Source: Sophora flavescens (Eukaryota > Streptophyta > Magnoliopsida > Fabales > Fabaceae). From it: a stretch of 64,000 nt of DNA. Position numbers and translations under genes: made by a program. Below the pieces are notes generated by a model, which was not told where the DNA came from, did no database searches, and was given only the letters and a program-made list of their open reading frames with translations. This document shows positions 1 through 11,796 of the stretch, in pieces. Location: positions 48,633,667-48,697,666 of the forward strand of contig CM061067.1 of assembly GCA_030762895.1 (NCBI GenBank), in the 5' to 3' direction. Each line of letters opens with the position of its first letter. Position 1 is the first letter of the stretch.

Positions 1-1079
1 CGAATCAAACCAAATCAATTTTAATTGGTTCGGATGTTGTTTTGACTTTTTAAAGTTTATAATTTTTTTTGTTTTTAAATATTTTTAGTCAGGAAAGATA
101 GCAAAGCTACTCTGTTGTTTGAAAAAGTTTAGGGTCGTAAGACTCAAACCAATAATTCGATGAATTTGAAAATCCGAACCAACCAATTAAATTTGTTCGT
201 TTTTTTTTTCTTTTTTATGCACGACTTCGAATTGAACCAAACCAATGGTCATTAATTCGGTTATTTTGGAAACGAACCAATTACAATATTTTAATATTTA
301 TATATATTTTAATATTCAATATGTATATCACTTTATCAATTAACAAGTTTTCTTCTACTGTTCCTACAACAGTAGAAGGAGTTGTAAACCAGTGGATTAT
401 TTAAATTAATTTATTTTTTTTAAACATATATTCTTTATAAATTTATTTTTTCCCTAATTAGTTTTTTCCTAATTTACTTTTTTTAAAATTATTTTGTTTT
501 CTAATTAATTTTATCTTTCAAATTTTTTTGAATATTTTTTCTAATTATTATTTTCCTAATTTTTTAAAATATTTTTATATACTTTTTTCTAATTTTGTTT
601 CCTAATTTACTTCTTTTTTATAATTTTTTAAATATATTGGTTCCTAATTTTTTTAAAATATATATTTTTTCTAATTAATTTATATTTTTTTATAATTTTT
701 TTTCTAATTTTTTTAAAACTATATTTTCCTAAACAAAAATCCCCTAATTTTAAAAAAAAAATTCATAATTTTTTAAATTATTTTCCGTTACATTTTTTTA
801 TAATTTACTTTTTCTTTTTCCTTTAAAAATATTTTTTATAATTAATTTTTTTAATTATTAATTTTTTTTAATTTTTCCTTAATTTTTATAATTTTTTTCC
901 TAATAATTTTTTTTTATAATACTTTTTTTTATTTGTATAAACTGACAGTGTAAAGTTTTATTACACTGTAAACCAATAATAAATTGGCAAACAGTAAAAG
1001 TAGAGTTTTCGTGTTCTTGATGTTTTAATTTTTATATACTTATAATTTAATAGTTTAAAATTTAATATTTTATATATTA

Positions 1080-1124
<45 letters not shown>

Positions 1125-2106
1125 TAATATTTTCTGGCTCGAATCAAACCAAATCAATTTTAATTGGTTCGGATATTGTTATTGACTTTTTAAAGTTTAT
1201 AATTTTTTTAAATATATTTTTAGCCAGGAAAGGTAGCAAAACTACCGTGTTCTTCGAAAAAGTTTAGGATCGTAAGACTCGAATCAATAATTCGATGAAT
1301 TTGAAAATCCGAAACAACCAATTAAATTGGTTCTTTTTTTTTTTCTCTTTTGTGCACGTCTCTGAATTGAACCAAACCTAATGGTCATTAATTTGGTTAT
1401 TTTGGAACCGAACCAATTATTATATTTTAATTTTATATATATTTTAATATTCAATATGTATATCACTTTACCAATTAACAACTTTTCTTCTACTGCTCCT
1501 GTAACAGTAGGAGGAGTTGTCAACTAGTGGATTATTTTGGATTATTTAAATTTATTTATTTATTTTTTAAACATATATTCTTTATAATATTTTTTAAAAA
1601 ATTTATTTTTTTACGACTCCGAATTGAACCAAACTCAATGGTCATTAATTCGGTTATTTTTTAACCGAACCAATTACTATATTTTAATATTTATATATAT
1701 TTTAGTATTCAATATGTATATCACTTTATCAATTAATAACTTTTCTTCTACCATTCCTGTAACCGTAGAAGGAGTCATCATCTGGGGGATTATTTTGGAT
1801 TATTTAAATTTATTTATTTATTTTTTAAATATATATTCTTTATAATATTTTTAAAAAATATTTATTTTTTCCCAAATTAGTTTTTTTCTAATTTACTTTT
1901 TTTTTAAATGTTTATTTTTATAAAAAAAAATTAATTTTTTTTGTTTTCTAATTAATCTTATTTTTCTAATTTTTTTTGAATTTTGTTTTCTAATTATTAG
2001 TTTCCTATTTTTATAAAATAATTTTTTATATACTTTTATAATTTTTTTTTTGTTTTCGAATTTATTTTTTTCTAATTTACTTTTTTATTTTTCTAATATT
2101 TGTATT
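1..2106. repeat. AT-rich block with duplicated segments
   Basis: This block holds no credible gene. The opening segment (about 1-440) recurs at about 1140-1560, starting with the same cgaatcaaaccaaatcaatt string. A shorter third copy of its second half lies at about 1610-1860 (gaattgaaccaaac, then a tcttctac motif). The intervening 440-950 and 1860-2100 stretches are low-complexity ttttctaat-type DNA. The small ORFs at 1284-1523 and 1624-1845 lie in equivalent copies on opposite strands, so they are unlikely to be genes. The repeat type is not recognised. Confidence 0.7.
1083..1122. repeat. (TA)n microsatellite
   Basis: An uninterrupted TA dinucleotide run of about 20 units separates the two large AT-rich copies. 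Confidence 0.95.
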
Positions 2107-2950
2107 GACATAAATAGAGGCAGAACTATTCATATTTTGTATTTTTTTCCTATATCATTGCCTTTGTTTTTTCTATTTTAAATAATAAATCTATATCTAG
2201 GGTTGGTCAAAATTTTAAACTTTCTTGTATTTCTACTGTAGTCAAATATATGAATACAGTATATTGTAGTATAGTATATGTACTCTTTGTATTAACAAAT
2301 TTAACCCATATTAAAATAATGTTTTTTGATTAAAAAACTGATTATATTGTAAGATAATATTTTAATATGAATTAAAATAATGTTCGTTGTCAATAATATT
2401 TTTCAATATAATCAGTTTTTTTTAATCAAAATGTATTATTTTAATATGAGTTAAATTTACAAATACAAAAAGCATATATATTATACTGCAATATACTGTA
2501 TTCATATAGTTTGACTACAGTATAATACAACTAGAAAGTTTGAAATTTTGACCAACCTATGTGGCAATTTGATTGGCCCAAAATTTACCACATGGGTGGT
2601 GTAGTGGGTGGTGTAAAATGTGGGTGGTGCACCATAGCCCAACCCCTATATCTATACTAATTAATAAAGGGAAATGCTGATTTTAGTGTAGCACAATGGT
2701 GCAAGCCACATGTCAAGTGATGAAATTTTTTTAATTTTTTTTATTTTCTATTTTTTTTTTGTTTTAAAATATTTACAAACCGGTTAAGGTACAATGTTTT
2801 GGGAGTCAAACACGACAATCTCTGAATTGACATAAATAGAGTAGAGCTATTCATATTTTCTAATATATTTTTTTCTACATCCTTGCCTTTGTTTTTTCTA
2901 TTTTAAATAATAATTCTATATCTGTACTAATTAATAAGGGGAATTGATGA
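2107..2950. repeat. Direct duplication flanking and including an empty MITE site
   Basis: The segment starting gacataaatagag at 2107 is repeated at 2828. Both copies run through gcctttgttttttctatttt to ctatatct(a/g)tactaattaataa. The first copy is split by the MITE at 2200-2645; the second copy (ctatatctg at 2916-2924) is uninterrupted and serves as the empty site. Confidence 0.75.
2200..2645. mobile_element. Mutator-like MITE with 9-bp target duplication
   Basis: A 446-bp insertion with ends gggttgg and ccaaccc. The 9-bp direct repeat ctatatcta flanks it exactly (2191-2199 and 2646-2654). Most of the element (2201-2557) is a long imperfect hairpin: the left arm ggttggtcaaaattt returns as aaattttgaccaacc. 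An extra unpaired 88 bp follows before the right end. Target duplications of 9 bp are typical of Mutator-superfamily elements. It has no coding capacity. The neighbouring duplicate at 2828-2950 shows the uninserted state. Confidence 0.75.
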
Positions 2951-3869
2951 TTTTCTAATAAAGTGACACATGTCAGCACCACATGATTTAAGAGGATTAG
3001 TTGATCATTAGTAATAATCAAAGAGGAACACTTAACACATAGTGTTACATTACGTATTGTAATATCATTTTAAAATAAAAATAATATTTGATTCTTTGCA
3101 CTCAAATTATAGATAAAATTGTTTCAAGGATTTTGCTGATCACTTCTGTCGATAAATAAAAAGCCTTGGAGATGAATGCGTACCACCATTATGGGCGAGA
3201 AGGAAATATTGAAAGCAATGTCTGAAATAAGTCAAGAAAATATTTGACATAGTGGACTTAATTTGGGAAAAAAAAAAGATTTCGTACATATAGAGACACA
3301 ATTCAAATTATTAATGATAATAATATTATCAATAATAATAGTAATTAATGACCCATGCATACATGAGTGCAAAAATACTAGTATGACTTCAAAATTCAAA
3401 TCTCAAATCCGGTTTGATACTTTGATATCATCACATACGAGTATACACGAAGGCCCCCCTGCTACTACCATGTGTTCCCAAGTGGTTCGCTAAGGCCGAA
3501 ATTTGTATTTGCCGCATTCGGCATATTTTGGGGTCAAAGACCAATGAATCCTTGCTGTAGCTTCGGAATTTGTCATGTCGGCAAGCCCCAGGTTAGGGAA
3601 CTCTGAAGCTGGCATCCTTATTTTCATATGCATTATTAGTTTAAAAATTATTTTAAAATAATATGTTGTTTATCTTTTTTACATTAACATTTCATTTATC
3701 ACGTGAGAGATTAATCTCTTATTAGGTATCTAAGTGGAACCCTTCCCATTATATAAATTTTTTATATGTTTTCTTACAGTATAAATTTTTTATATGTTAA
3801 ATTACTAAAAATAATAAAGAATAATTTATTTATAGTATACAATATTTGGTATTGATTGTATTAGCAAAA
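2655..3869. other. Intergenic, no gene seen
   Basis: Apart from the second copy of the 2.1-kb repeat, I see no recognisable gene, RNA or element. The small ORF at 3263-3493 (76 codons) has no family features. A locally GC-richer patch near 3470-3600 is not recognised. Confidence 0.5.
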
Positions 3870-4693
3870 CGGTTTTTCTAACCTATGCAATATTATGTAG
3901 GATAAGAGTCATTAATTACCTCCAATTAACTTATTGTTAATTAATTATGTCAAGCTAATTAATTATGTTCTATTGAAAAAAAAATCATTTTTACTTGTTT
4001 TGAATTTTGATTCACCTTCTTATATTAATATATCTTCTTACTAAAAATTGATTACCCAATATCTCTTTACACCAAAAATTAATAATCATTTTATTTCATT
4101 TTTTTAATTAAGCTTAAGTCCCTCTCTCTTCCAAAGACTCCCCTTTACATAAATTAGAATTTTATTTTGCAGCAACAAAGAAAACTAGAAAAGGGACGTT
4201 GGCAGCAACAAAGAAAATGTACTATTCCCTAATTCTTTATAATTATCTACAAAGATTTTTTTTTCAGAAACAAAGAAAAAGTACGTTGTAGATTTTCGGT
4301 TTTATTTCATCAATGCTATTCCTTACTTATTTCTATTTATCTTAAAATAATTTATTTAATTTTATCTATATTGTAGAGAAGTTGATTTATATTATCTTTT
4401 GAGCTGATTGGCTTTTCAAAAAAAAATCTGTAGTTATAAAATCAATAAAAATTATTTTCAATCAAAATCCGAAAATGGTTATTAATTTTTAATGGGGAGA
4501 GATATTGGGTAATGAATTTTTGGTAGGAAGAATATTGATATAGGAAGGTCAATCAAAACAAATAAATAGGAGAGAGATAAATTATTTAAAAATATATATA
4601 ATTAATAAGCTTGACATAATTAATTAACAACAGGTTAATTGGGGATAATTAATGACTCTTATCCTATGCAATATTGCATAGGTTAGAAAAACC
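3870..4693. mobile_element. Non-autonomous element with long inverted repeats
   Basis: The left arm (3870-4094, starting cggtttttctaacctatgca) is matched in reverse complement by the right arm (about 4470-4693, ending tgcataggttagaaaaaccg). Shared internal landmarks include ataagagtcattaatta, taattaattatgtcaagc and acccaatatctct. The 370-bp core has two agcaacaaagaaaa copies and no ORF. Terminal repeats of about 220 bp suggest a Mutator-like or foldback element. No clear target duplication was found, so the family assignment is inference. Confidence 0.6.
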
Positions 4694-5569
4694 GATGTTA
4701 AAATCATAAAATTTTAATAATTTAATTAATTTGTAAGTCCTTGAATTATTTGGGAATATTCAAATAGGTCCCTACACTTTAAAAGTTTGTAATTGGGTCC
4801 CTAAACACATAAAGATTTATAAATAGGTCCCTCATACACTTTTCTGTTAAAGTTTCGTTAGTGTTAGACTCAATGACTTAGAGATTTTGAAATATGATAA
4901 ATACAACTTAATGTGTATGCAAGTGTTTTAATATCAAATTGCAAAGACAAGTATCAAGCAGTGATCAACAAGTTCAGTGAGCAATTAAAGGAGAATATTC
5001 AAGGAAGAACTTGAAGAAATCAAAAGAACTTGGAGGAATCAAACAGTAAAGACAATGATCAAGGAATCATCAAGACAAGAGCTTAAAGGAGAAATTAGAT
5101 TTAAGTCTTAGATGATTTGTAAGAGAAAGAAATCTCTTAGTCACAAAGAAACTCAATTAAAAGGAATAAGTTTTCGTTAATGAAAATGATTTTTGGAAAT
5201 AAGAAGTGCTCGTCCAAAGCACTCGTCCAACACTGAAGTAATACAAGCGCTCGCCCAAACACAAGTTATAGAAGCGTTCGTCCAAAAAGTGACAAGCGCT
5301 CGTCCACTAAAGTGATAGAAGCACTCGTCTACTAAAGTGACAGAGGTGTGATGAGTGTGATTCCACCTCATATTTCATTGACATTTTGCATACATTTTCA
5401 TATAGTTTAGGCATTTTTAATTTGTTTTTTTGTTAGTTTTTACCTTGGAACGGGTAATGCGATTTTGTGGTGTTGTTGTGCAGGAATTAAGGATTAAAAT
5501 GCTCAAGTTTAACCATGATGGAGCTTGCATGAAGATGGGGCTTGAAAAGTGAATAAAATGAGCCAAACA

Positions 5570-5815
5570 GAGCCCATCACGGCCATGATCGAGTAGAGCT
5601 GAAAAGAAGGAATGGAAAAGTCAGAGTTGGTCATGGCCAGGCCGTGATGGCCATCACGGCCGTGACATGTTAGCTGAACCAGACCCTCACAGGCAGAACT
5701 GATCACGGCCTAGCCGTGATGGTGGTCACGACCGTGACAGACCCAACAGCAAAGCAACCTCCAAGGCATAATTCGTCACGGCCTGACTGTGATGGACATC
5801 ACGGCCGTGACGCGT
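5570..5815. repeat. Palindromic ggccatcacggcc minisatellite, copy 1
   Basis: Several units built on gccgtgatggccatcacggc, a self-complementary motif, separated by 50-60 bp spacers such as ctgaaccagaccc. Related arrays occur at 32198-32288 and 58222-58560 in different transposons. GC content is much higher than in the flanks. Confidence 0.85.
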
Positions 5816-5883
5816 GATATATGGATCTTCAGAAACTGATTTGATTTGAAATTGTGATTGCTTGGGATTCAAGTTACCCTAAT

Positions 5884-5892
5884 CTATAAATA
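5884..5892 (+). promoter_or_regulatory. TATA box of solo LTR
   Basis: ctataaata in an otherwise typical U3/R position of the 5349-6752 LTR. It marks the element's orientation as plus. Confidence 0.6.
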
Positions 5893-7039
5893 GAGCACTT
5901 AGGATCGAAAATAGGAGACTTTTAAGGACTTTTGGGGCTGCTACACTTAGGCAAAATTAGGATTCTCCTCTTCTTCTTCTCTTCTCTTAGGTTTTATTTC
6001 ATGGTTTTGTTAATCAAGCTTGTCATCACCATGGCAATGCTTGAGTACTAGCTTTATTTCTAGGGATTGGGGCTATGCCCAAGATCTGATTTACGTTATG
6101 AATCGATGTTTTACCTTTGTTAATTTTGATTTTGCTTTAGATCTGATTTCTATTGTTTTAATTACTCGTAAATTTGGTGGCCACTTACTTGTGTGTCGTA
6201 GATACTCTGAGGAGGAACCTAGCGGTGAACTTATGTATCAGATATATAGAATCAGACTTAGGACTTAAATTACGAGAGTTAGAAGCGGTCCTTCGAGGGT
6301 TAACGAATTGTCACAAAGCTTAAAGGGTTCAATCTAAATTCAACTACCACGAGAGTAGGGGTTGGTTTAATTGGGCACGGTTTTTGTAACCCGAGAGGGA
6401 GCATTAACTTATTTAGGATAAATTCGCCTTCAAAGCAATTTTGATAATTAACAAGGGGTTGTCAATTTAGTAACATAAACAATCTTATTGGTAACCCAAT
6501 TCCTAGGAATCTCTTTAGATTTGAAAAACCCCAAATTGATTTACTTTCCTATTTTGTTTAATTGCAATTATAAATTTTATTGTTACGTAACTCTTATTTC
6601 AAAAATCAAAACCTTTTCAAAATCCCTTTTTATATAGTCCAGTTTAATTGATTTGATAATTAGTTGCGATTTGAAATCACGGTCTCTGTGGGAGCGATCT
6701 TTTTATTACTTGGCAACGAATCCGATACACTTGCCGGAATCCACGCACATCAAGGTGGTCGTCCACTAAAGTGACAGAAGCGCTCGTCCACATAAGTCCT
6801 TGGACTTGCTAAGTCCTTAAGGAGTATCCGTCCAATGATGTGGCATATGGAACTCGTCTACTAGCCCGTCCAAATGTAAAATCTTAATGGCTAGATGGAC
6901 GCGGTTATTTTCAAGATGAACGCGAATTCTATATGAACCGATATAGAATCATATTTCAAGAACCAAGAATCAAGAAAACAGATTATGTTATCAGAACCAA
7001 ATCTGTTTTGATTGATCCCAACGACTATAACTTGTTTTC

Positions 7040-7048
7040 TATATAAAG
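7040..7048 (+). promoter_or_regulatory. TATA box of copia-type LTR
   Basis: ctatataaa followed by an R-like region in the outer LTR (4862-7849). It indicates plus orientation. Confidence 0.5.
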
Positions 7049-8333
7049 AGGGATCAAAGGAACACTTTCACAATATAGAAATATCATATCGATCATAACA
7101 ACTGTGAAAATCATTCATCATCTTTCTTGAGCTTATTGTGAAAAGAGTGTTTCGTTCTCATAAGTGCTTCAATTTGTTTATCTGACTATTGAGAGTTAGG
7201 AATCAATTTTTTGTTTTACTTTTCGATTTTAAAGAGAGAGGGAGTCTCTCTCGGTGATTAGGGTGAGGTATCCCTAAGGAAGAACATTGAGGCTCTTCAC
7301 AAGAGTGTGGTATCTCGAGGTGAACGAGTGCTCCGTGGTGTAAAGGTTTTTCAAGCTACCTGGCTAAAACTTGTTGTGTTAGTGTGTGAAATCCCACAGG
7401 TGGAGTGAGGACTGGATGTAGGTCACAGTGGTGGTGAACGAACCAGGATAAATCTGGTTGTGTGGTATCTCTAAACTCAAACTCTTTAATTTCTGTCTTG
7501 CACATATAACTGTGATCTTGATGTTCTAAGTTTTCAATTGATATCAGTTTTTGATCTGCATAATCAGTATTGAATCTTGCATCATATACTGAAACTGAAA
7601 CCTGCAAGTTTGTTCTTGATTGTTAATGCTTGTATCTGAAACTTGCATAACTTGTTCTTAATCTTTGAAGGTTTAATCAGTTTATGTATTTTGTTATTAT
7701 TAAATTTTGAACCCGAACCTTTTCTGAATCGATCTTTCTTATCTTCATCACCTTCCAATTCAAGATTTTATATAAACCCTTCGTTGATTTTGTAAAAGAT
7801 CATGAGGCCGCAACTCCCCCCCTCTTGAGTCGTTGAAGCCAATACAATAGTTAGGGTTCTAAAAAATACAAGGATCTATTTGAATTTTCCTATAGAGTAT
7901 AGGAATCTATTTGAATTTTTTCAAAAAGTTCAAGGACCCACAAAGACGAGTGGATAGACCACTTAACAAATATTTAACGAAACCATAACGGAAAAGTGTA
8001 CAAGGGACCTATTTACAAATTTTCAATGTGCGGAGACTCAATCACAAACTTTAAAAGTACAAGGATCTATTTGAAAATTCTTAAATAGTTTGGGGACCTT
8101 CATATTAATTTAACCAATTTTAATATTTCTAGTCACATAAATTACATATATCATAATTGTCATCTACATAATTTTATGTTTTGAAATTGTTGAATGATCA
8201 GCTTATTTTCAATGTTATTTGAACATATTGCTTTCAATATAAGTCACTGAATGTGAGATGAAGAAAGAAAGGAAGAAGGTAGAATAATATGGGTGCAAAT
8301 AAGTAACAATGGGAGACAAAATAAAAACACTTA

Positions 8334-8855
8334 GGGTGCGTTTGATTTGCAAATATTCAGGGGACTGGACAGCAAAAATTTTTTTGTACCCTGTTTGATC
8401 TGAAAAGTGGTCAGGGGACAGGATAAAAAAGGAGGTGAGGGACAGGACAAAAACCCAAAATTTTGTCCCCCACCAAACCATGGGACAAAAAGTTGTCCCA
8501 TGGACAGGCTAACAAAAGACAAAATTATCCTTACATCTCTCTCCTCTCTCTTCTATCTCTCTCCTCCCTCCCTCCCTCTCTCCCCCCTCTCTCTCTCCCC
8601 TCTCTCTCCTTGGTCTCTCTCCCCCTCTCCTCTCTCTATACATAATTATACAAAATTATATATTTTATATTTATATATTAAATAATATATATTATAAAGG
8701 GTATTCCAGTAAATTTAATATTATTTTGTTTGTGCTGTCCATTATCCATCAAACAATGTACAAGACAAAGAATTGTCATGTAACTCAAGGATTTGTCTTG
8801 TGTTGTACTGTTTGTCCTGTGCTGTCCTAATACTTTTTGTAAATCAAACACACCA
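8334..8855. mobile_element. Tourist-like (PIF/Harbinger) MITE
   Basis: Terminal repeats gggtgcgtttgatttgc and, inverted, gtaaatcaaacacacca, flanked by the trinucleotide tta on both sides (8331-8333 and 8856-8858). This fits the TWA target preference of PIF/Harbinger elements. It shares end sequence and gtcc-rich subterminal DNA with the MITE at 11052-11796. A pyrimidine-rich ctctcc tract (8535-8640) occupies the middle and creates long meaningless ORFs on both strands. Confidence 0.8.
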
Positions 8856-8858
8856 TTA

Positions 8859-9737
8859 AAATAGTTATAAATTATTTTTTTTTAAAATGAGGGGGTACAT
8901 GTGCACACCTTCAATTGCACCTGGTCCGCCCCTAGTCCTAAGGACACCGATTATGATTTATCTTTTTTAAAAATAATTTTTTAATAACAAGCATTCATCA
9001 GGAATTAGTTAAGTCTTTTGAGATTTTAGTCTACTTTAATTAATTAAAATAGATAACACTACTATCATATCATATCTTTCATTAAGGCGAATTCTTTTCT
9101 ACTATCTTTATTGGGGAAAGGTTAGGTAGGTGTTTAAGAAAGTTTAACTTTTTTTATAAAAATAAAATTGAATGAAAGCAACTTTTTAAAAATAGAATGT
9201 GCAGATACTTTGATTAGAATTGATTATATATAATCTTTATGCTACAAAAAGCTTTTTTTTTTCCTAAACAACTTTCTAAGTGTTATAATTATAATAAAAC
9301 TAGAATTTCATATTGGGAATAAATGTATACTCCATTGATATATCTTAAGGTTAAAATACGATATCCTTTCCAGTCCAAATATATGAGAAAATATCAACAA
9401 GCTGATAAAATGCTTGTTGCTATCAATTTTTTTTTTCACTTTTCTACAAATGCCAAGCAGGACCCATATGATGATTATTTGTAATTCAACAATAGTAAAA
9501 ATCTTGTAAAAAAAAAAACAATAGTAAAAATGTGCACTGCACGCGTGTGCGCATGCTGCATAGACAGAGAGAGAAGAACATGAAGTTTTAAGAACCAAAA
9601 AGCATCCTTATAGAATTTGAACGGGATAAAATAAAACATAAAATTTAAAAGATTCAACTGCTTAAAGTAACAATGACATATAATAAACCCTTATACTCTC
9701 TAGCCCTCTCTCCTTTGCTCTCTTGAATATACAGTAC
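8859..9737. other. Region downstream of SEC24-like exons
   Basis: No further SEC24 exon was recognised here, although the gene should continue in this direction (minus strand). The short minus-strand ORFs 9308-9598 and 9475-9657 show no known domain. The DNA is AT-rich with poly-T/poly-A tracts and is probably intron or intergenic sequence. Confidence 0.5.
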
Positions 9738-10328
9738 CTTTGATAACTCTGCTGCAAAGTCTGTCCCAAGCAAGTTTTTAGCTATATCAGGTGAAATCAC
9801 TCTACCGAACCATATAATGAACCAGAAGCCATCATCATATACATAAAGGCCCCTAGAATCCAAGCTCTCCCCACTCAAGCGTAACCTTCTATCAATGCTT
9901 TTCAAGTCATCAGCCTGAACATAAACCAAAGAAACCGAAATAATTCAAGGAGCTGATAATTTAACTAACCATTTTATTAGTGACTTTTCAAACGCAGTAA
10001 ATGTATACCTTCAGATGTTCATCGAGTCGAATCAAACTAGGATAGAGAAGTTTCAACAGCCTTTTTATTGGTAGAGTCATCATTGTGTGTCCAGCTGCAC
10101 ATCTTTCATCCAGTGGAACATCGCCAAACCCTCCACGGATAGGTGTTGATTTACAAAGAGCTAATCCATACAAGGGTAGGAACTTTAATGAATCAGGATA
10201 TATTATTCTGTTTGCCAAACGATGTTGCACTGCATACAGATTTCGATACTCTCTGAGGGCTTTCAAAATTCTTAGTTGCACAGCACTCCGTGCTTCTTCC
10301 TGTTCATGGGACAATGTTTTCTCGATTG
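9738..10328 (-). pseudogene. SEC24: SEC24-like COPII coat subunit, C-terminal exon fragment
   Basis: SEC24 is the cargo-selecting subunit of the COPII coat on ER exit sites. Two exons on the minus strand are clear. 10328-10009 encodes the conserved EYRNLYAVQHRL, YPDSLKFLPLYGLAL, LDERCAAGHTMM and LKLLYPSLIRLDEHLK blocks. 9914-9738 encodes ESLDSRGLYVYDDGFW, WFGRVISPDIAKNLLG and DFAAELSK. They are joined by a 94-bp GT-AG intron in phase 0. This is the helical and gelsolin-like C-terminal part of plant SEC24A-type proteins. The last exon was not found, and the upstream exons are separated from this part by the Tat retrotransposon inserted in the preceding intron (breakpoint 10411). Both exons are free of stops, so the damage is structural. 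It could be a segmental gene fragment rather than a gene disrupted in place. Confidence 0.85.
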
Positions 10329-10969
10329 CTGCAAATACGAAGGAACTATTTAAGATGACGGCAACCATGATGACACATGATATCACTAGAACAGAAGTCA
10401 TGTTACCCTACTGTAAATGTTGGTTTTTGGTTGGTGTCCAAAATTCCCTTTGTTATAAATAATTGAAGATCAGACGACGAGTGTGGGGCGAACGAGTTAT
10501 GTGATAATCTTCGTCAGGATATGTGTATATATGTCTGCCAAGTATGAATTTGACAAATTAGTCAAATCTAATAAATACTGGCAAAGACTTGTGTTTTGTA
10601 TTTTTGAAAATATGTTTTTATTTTGAAAAGAAAAGTTGGTTTCTTAAATAAAAGTAACTTCCTAATTGCATAACTATTTGTACGTAAAATGAAATGGAAA
10701 TAACATTAATTTGAAAAACAATTCATATAAAGCGTGATTAAATGAAATACTGAAAGTAACATGTAAAGAACTTAAAGGAAATCAGAATTGAAGAACGAGT
10801 AAAGAATTTAGAAGGATAAAACCAATATTGTACTGGGTTATAATATTAAATTGAACTGAATATGAAAAGGGTGGAGGGAATACTTGAGTGTGATCCGTCA
10901 ATCTGCTGTGTGATCGAGATATGTAGGATGTATATCAAGTAACCTCCTCCTTTACATCGTGATTACTAG

Positions 10970-10979
10970 TATTTATAGG
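10970..10979 (-). promoter_or_regulatory. TATA box in 3' LTR
   Basis: Minus-strand ctataaatac, identical to the copy in the 5' LTR at 25375-25386. In this LTR the MITE lies upstream of it. Confidence 0.5.
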
Positions 10980-11051
10980 CAAGTAAAATAACTACTTAGA
11001 AATAACCCCCTATCTAAAAGACTGCCACATGTCTTTGGCAGTTCTCTTTAA

Positions 11052-11796
11052 GGCTCCGTTTGATTCGCAGTACAGGAAGAACAGTACAGAATAGTACAGA
11101 ACAAGTGGTTGAGTTACAGCACAACTTTTTGTGATGTATGGTGTTTATTAGTTGATGCACAGAACAATCGATTTTGTACAGTATGTTGTTTGATATGCTT
11201 ACGTACTGGACAAGACAACGAAAAATTTACTAAAATATCCTTTTTATTATATAATGTTTGATTCGCATTATAAAAAGATACACAAAACAAGCTTTTTTTA
11301 TTTTAATTTTTTTTTATAATTAAATTTTTATCATAGATACTCTTATTTAATATTTATAATCTATTTAATAATTAAAAATTTGGATATATTTTTAAATATT
11401 ATTTTATTTTTATCATTTAAAAAATAATTTTAGTTTATAATAGTCCCTACTCACTACTCACAACCGTATCCACCATCCAGCAACCTCCTTGTCCATCAAA
11501 TGGCAATATACAATAGTGGAGCACACCGGTTATAAAAGCACGTAGGGGTCTCATGGGGAGTGGAAGATACGTGAGTAGGTGAGAGAGATAATGGGAAGGA
11601 TAATTTTGTCATTTTATTTTTATTGTACTTGGGACAACTTTTTGTCCCTTGGTTGAGTGAGTAACAAAAATTTTCACTTTTGTCATGTCCCTTGTCCATC
11701 TTCTTGTGCTGTCCCATATGCATTTTTGAAATTAAACATAGAACAAGTTGTCTTGTTCTGTGCTGTCCCATGAATTATAGCAAATCAAACGGACCC
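11052..11796. mobile_element. Tourist-like MITE inside the 3' LTR
   Basis: Ends ggctccgtttgattcgc and, inverted, gcaaatcaaacggaccc. The trinucleotide taa is duplicated at 11049-11051 and 11797-11799. The sister LTR reads straight through ctctttaagttttatat at 25451-25468, giving an exact empty site and proving insertion after integration of the retrotransposon. Same family as 8334-8855. No transposase. Confidence 0.9.

Larger units (their letters stand above)
5349..6752 (+). mobile_element. Solo LTR with perfect 5-bp target duplication
   Basis: A 1,404-bp unit beginning TGATG and ending CATCA, flanked by the exact 5-bp repeat aggtg (5344-5348 and 6753-6757). It interrupts the repeated tcgtccactaaagtgac region of the enclosing LTR. 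A TATA box (5884-5892) and a gtgggagcgat block near the 3' end are typical of plant gypsy-type LTRs. It contains the palindromic tcacggccgtga minisatellite (5570-5815). No gag-pol remains. The ORF at 6020-6268 lies in its R/U5 portion and is not considered a gene. Confidence 0.75.
4862..7849 (+). mobile_element. Copia-type solo LTR, interrupted
   Basis: Starts tgttagactcaat and ends just after a c-rich tract (ccccccctcttgag) that resembles ends of SIRE/Tork-like Ty1-copia LTRs. The 5-bp repeat gttag lies on both sides (4857-4861 and 7850-7854). The right end reads caata rather than the usual CA, so that boundary may have mutated. Without the nested 1.4-kb insertion the LTR is about 1.58 kb. 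A tcgtccactaaagtgacag motif is repeated around 5210-5340 and 6757-6790. No internal retrotransposon genes remain, consistent with LTR-LTR recombination. Confidence 0.6.
4720..8115. mobile_element. MITE split by nested LTR insertions
   Basis: Two half-elements, 4720-4861 and 7850-8115, are inverted relative to each other: caaataggtccctac plus ctttaaaagtttg on the left, and the reverse complements near 8040-8100 on the right. A 10-bp match aattttaata lies directly outside both ends (4710-4719 and 8116-8125), fitting a Mutator-like target duplication, though an AT-rich match this short could be chance. Between the halves sit two nested LTR insertions, so the original element was only about 0.4 kb. 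No coding sequence. Confidence 0.55.

Noticed and set aside
8407..8685. Long Ser/Leu/Pro ORFs on both strands
   Set aside because: They arise from the ctctcc simple-sequence tract inside the MITE at 8334-8855 and have no codon structure.
10085..10462. Plus-strand ORF opposite the SEC24-like exon
   Set aside because: It is the shadow of a well-conserved minus-strand exon and crosses the LTR boundary.
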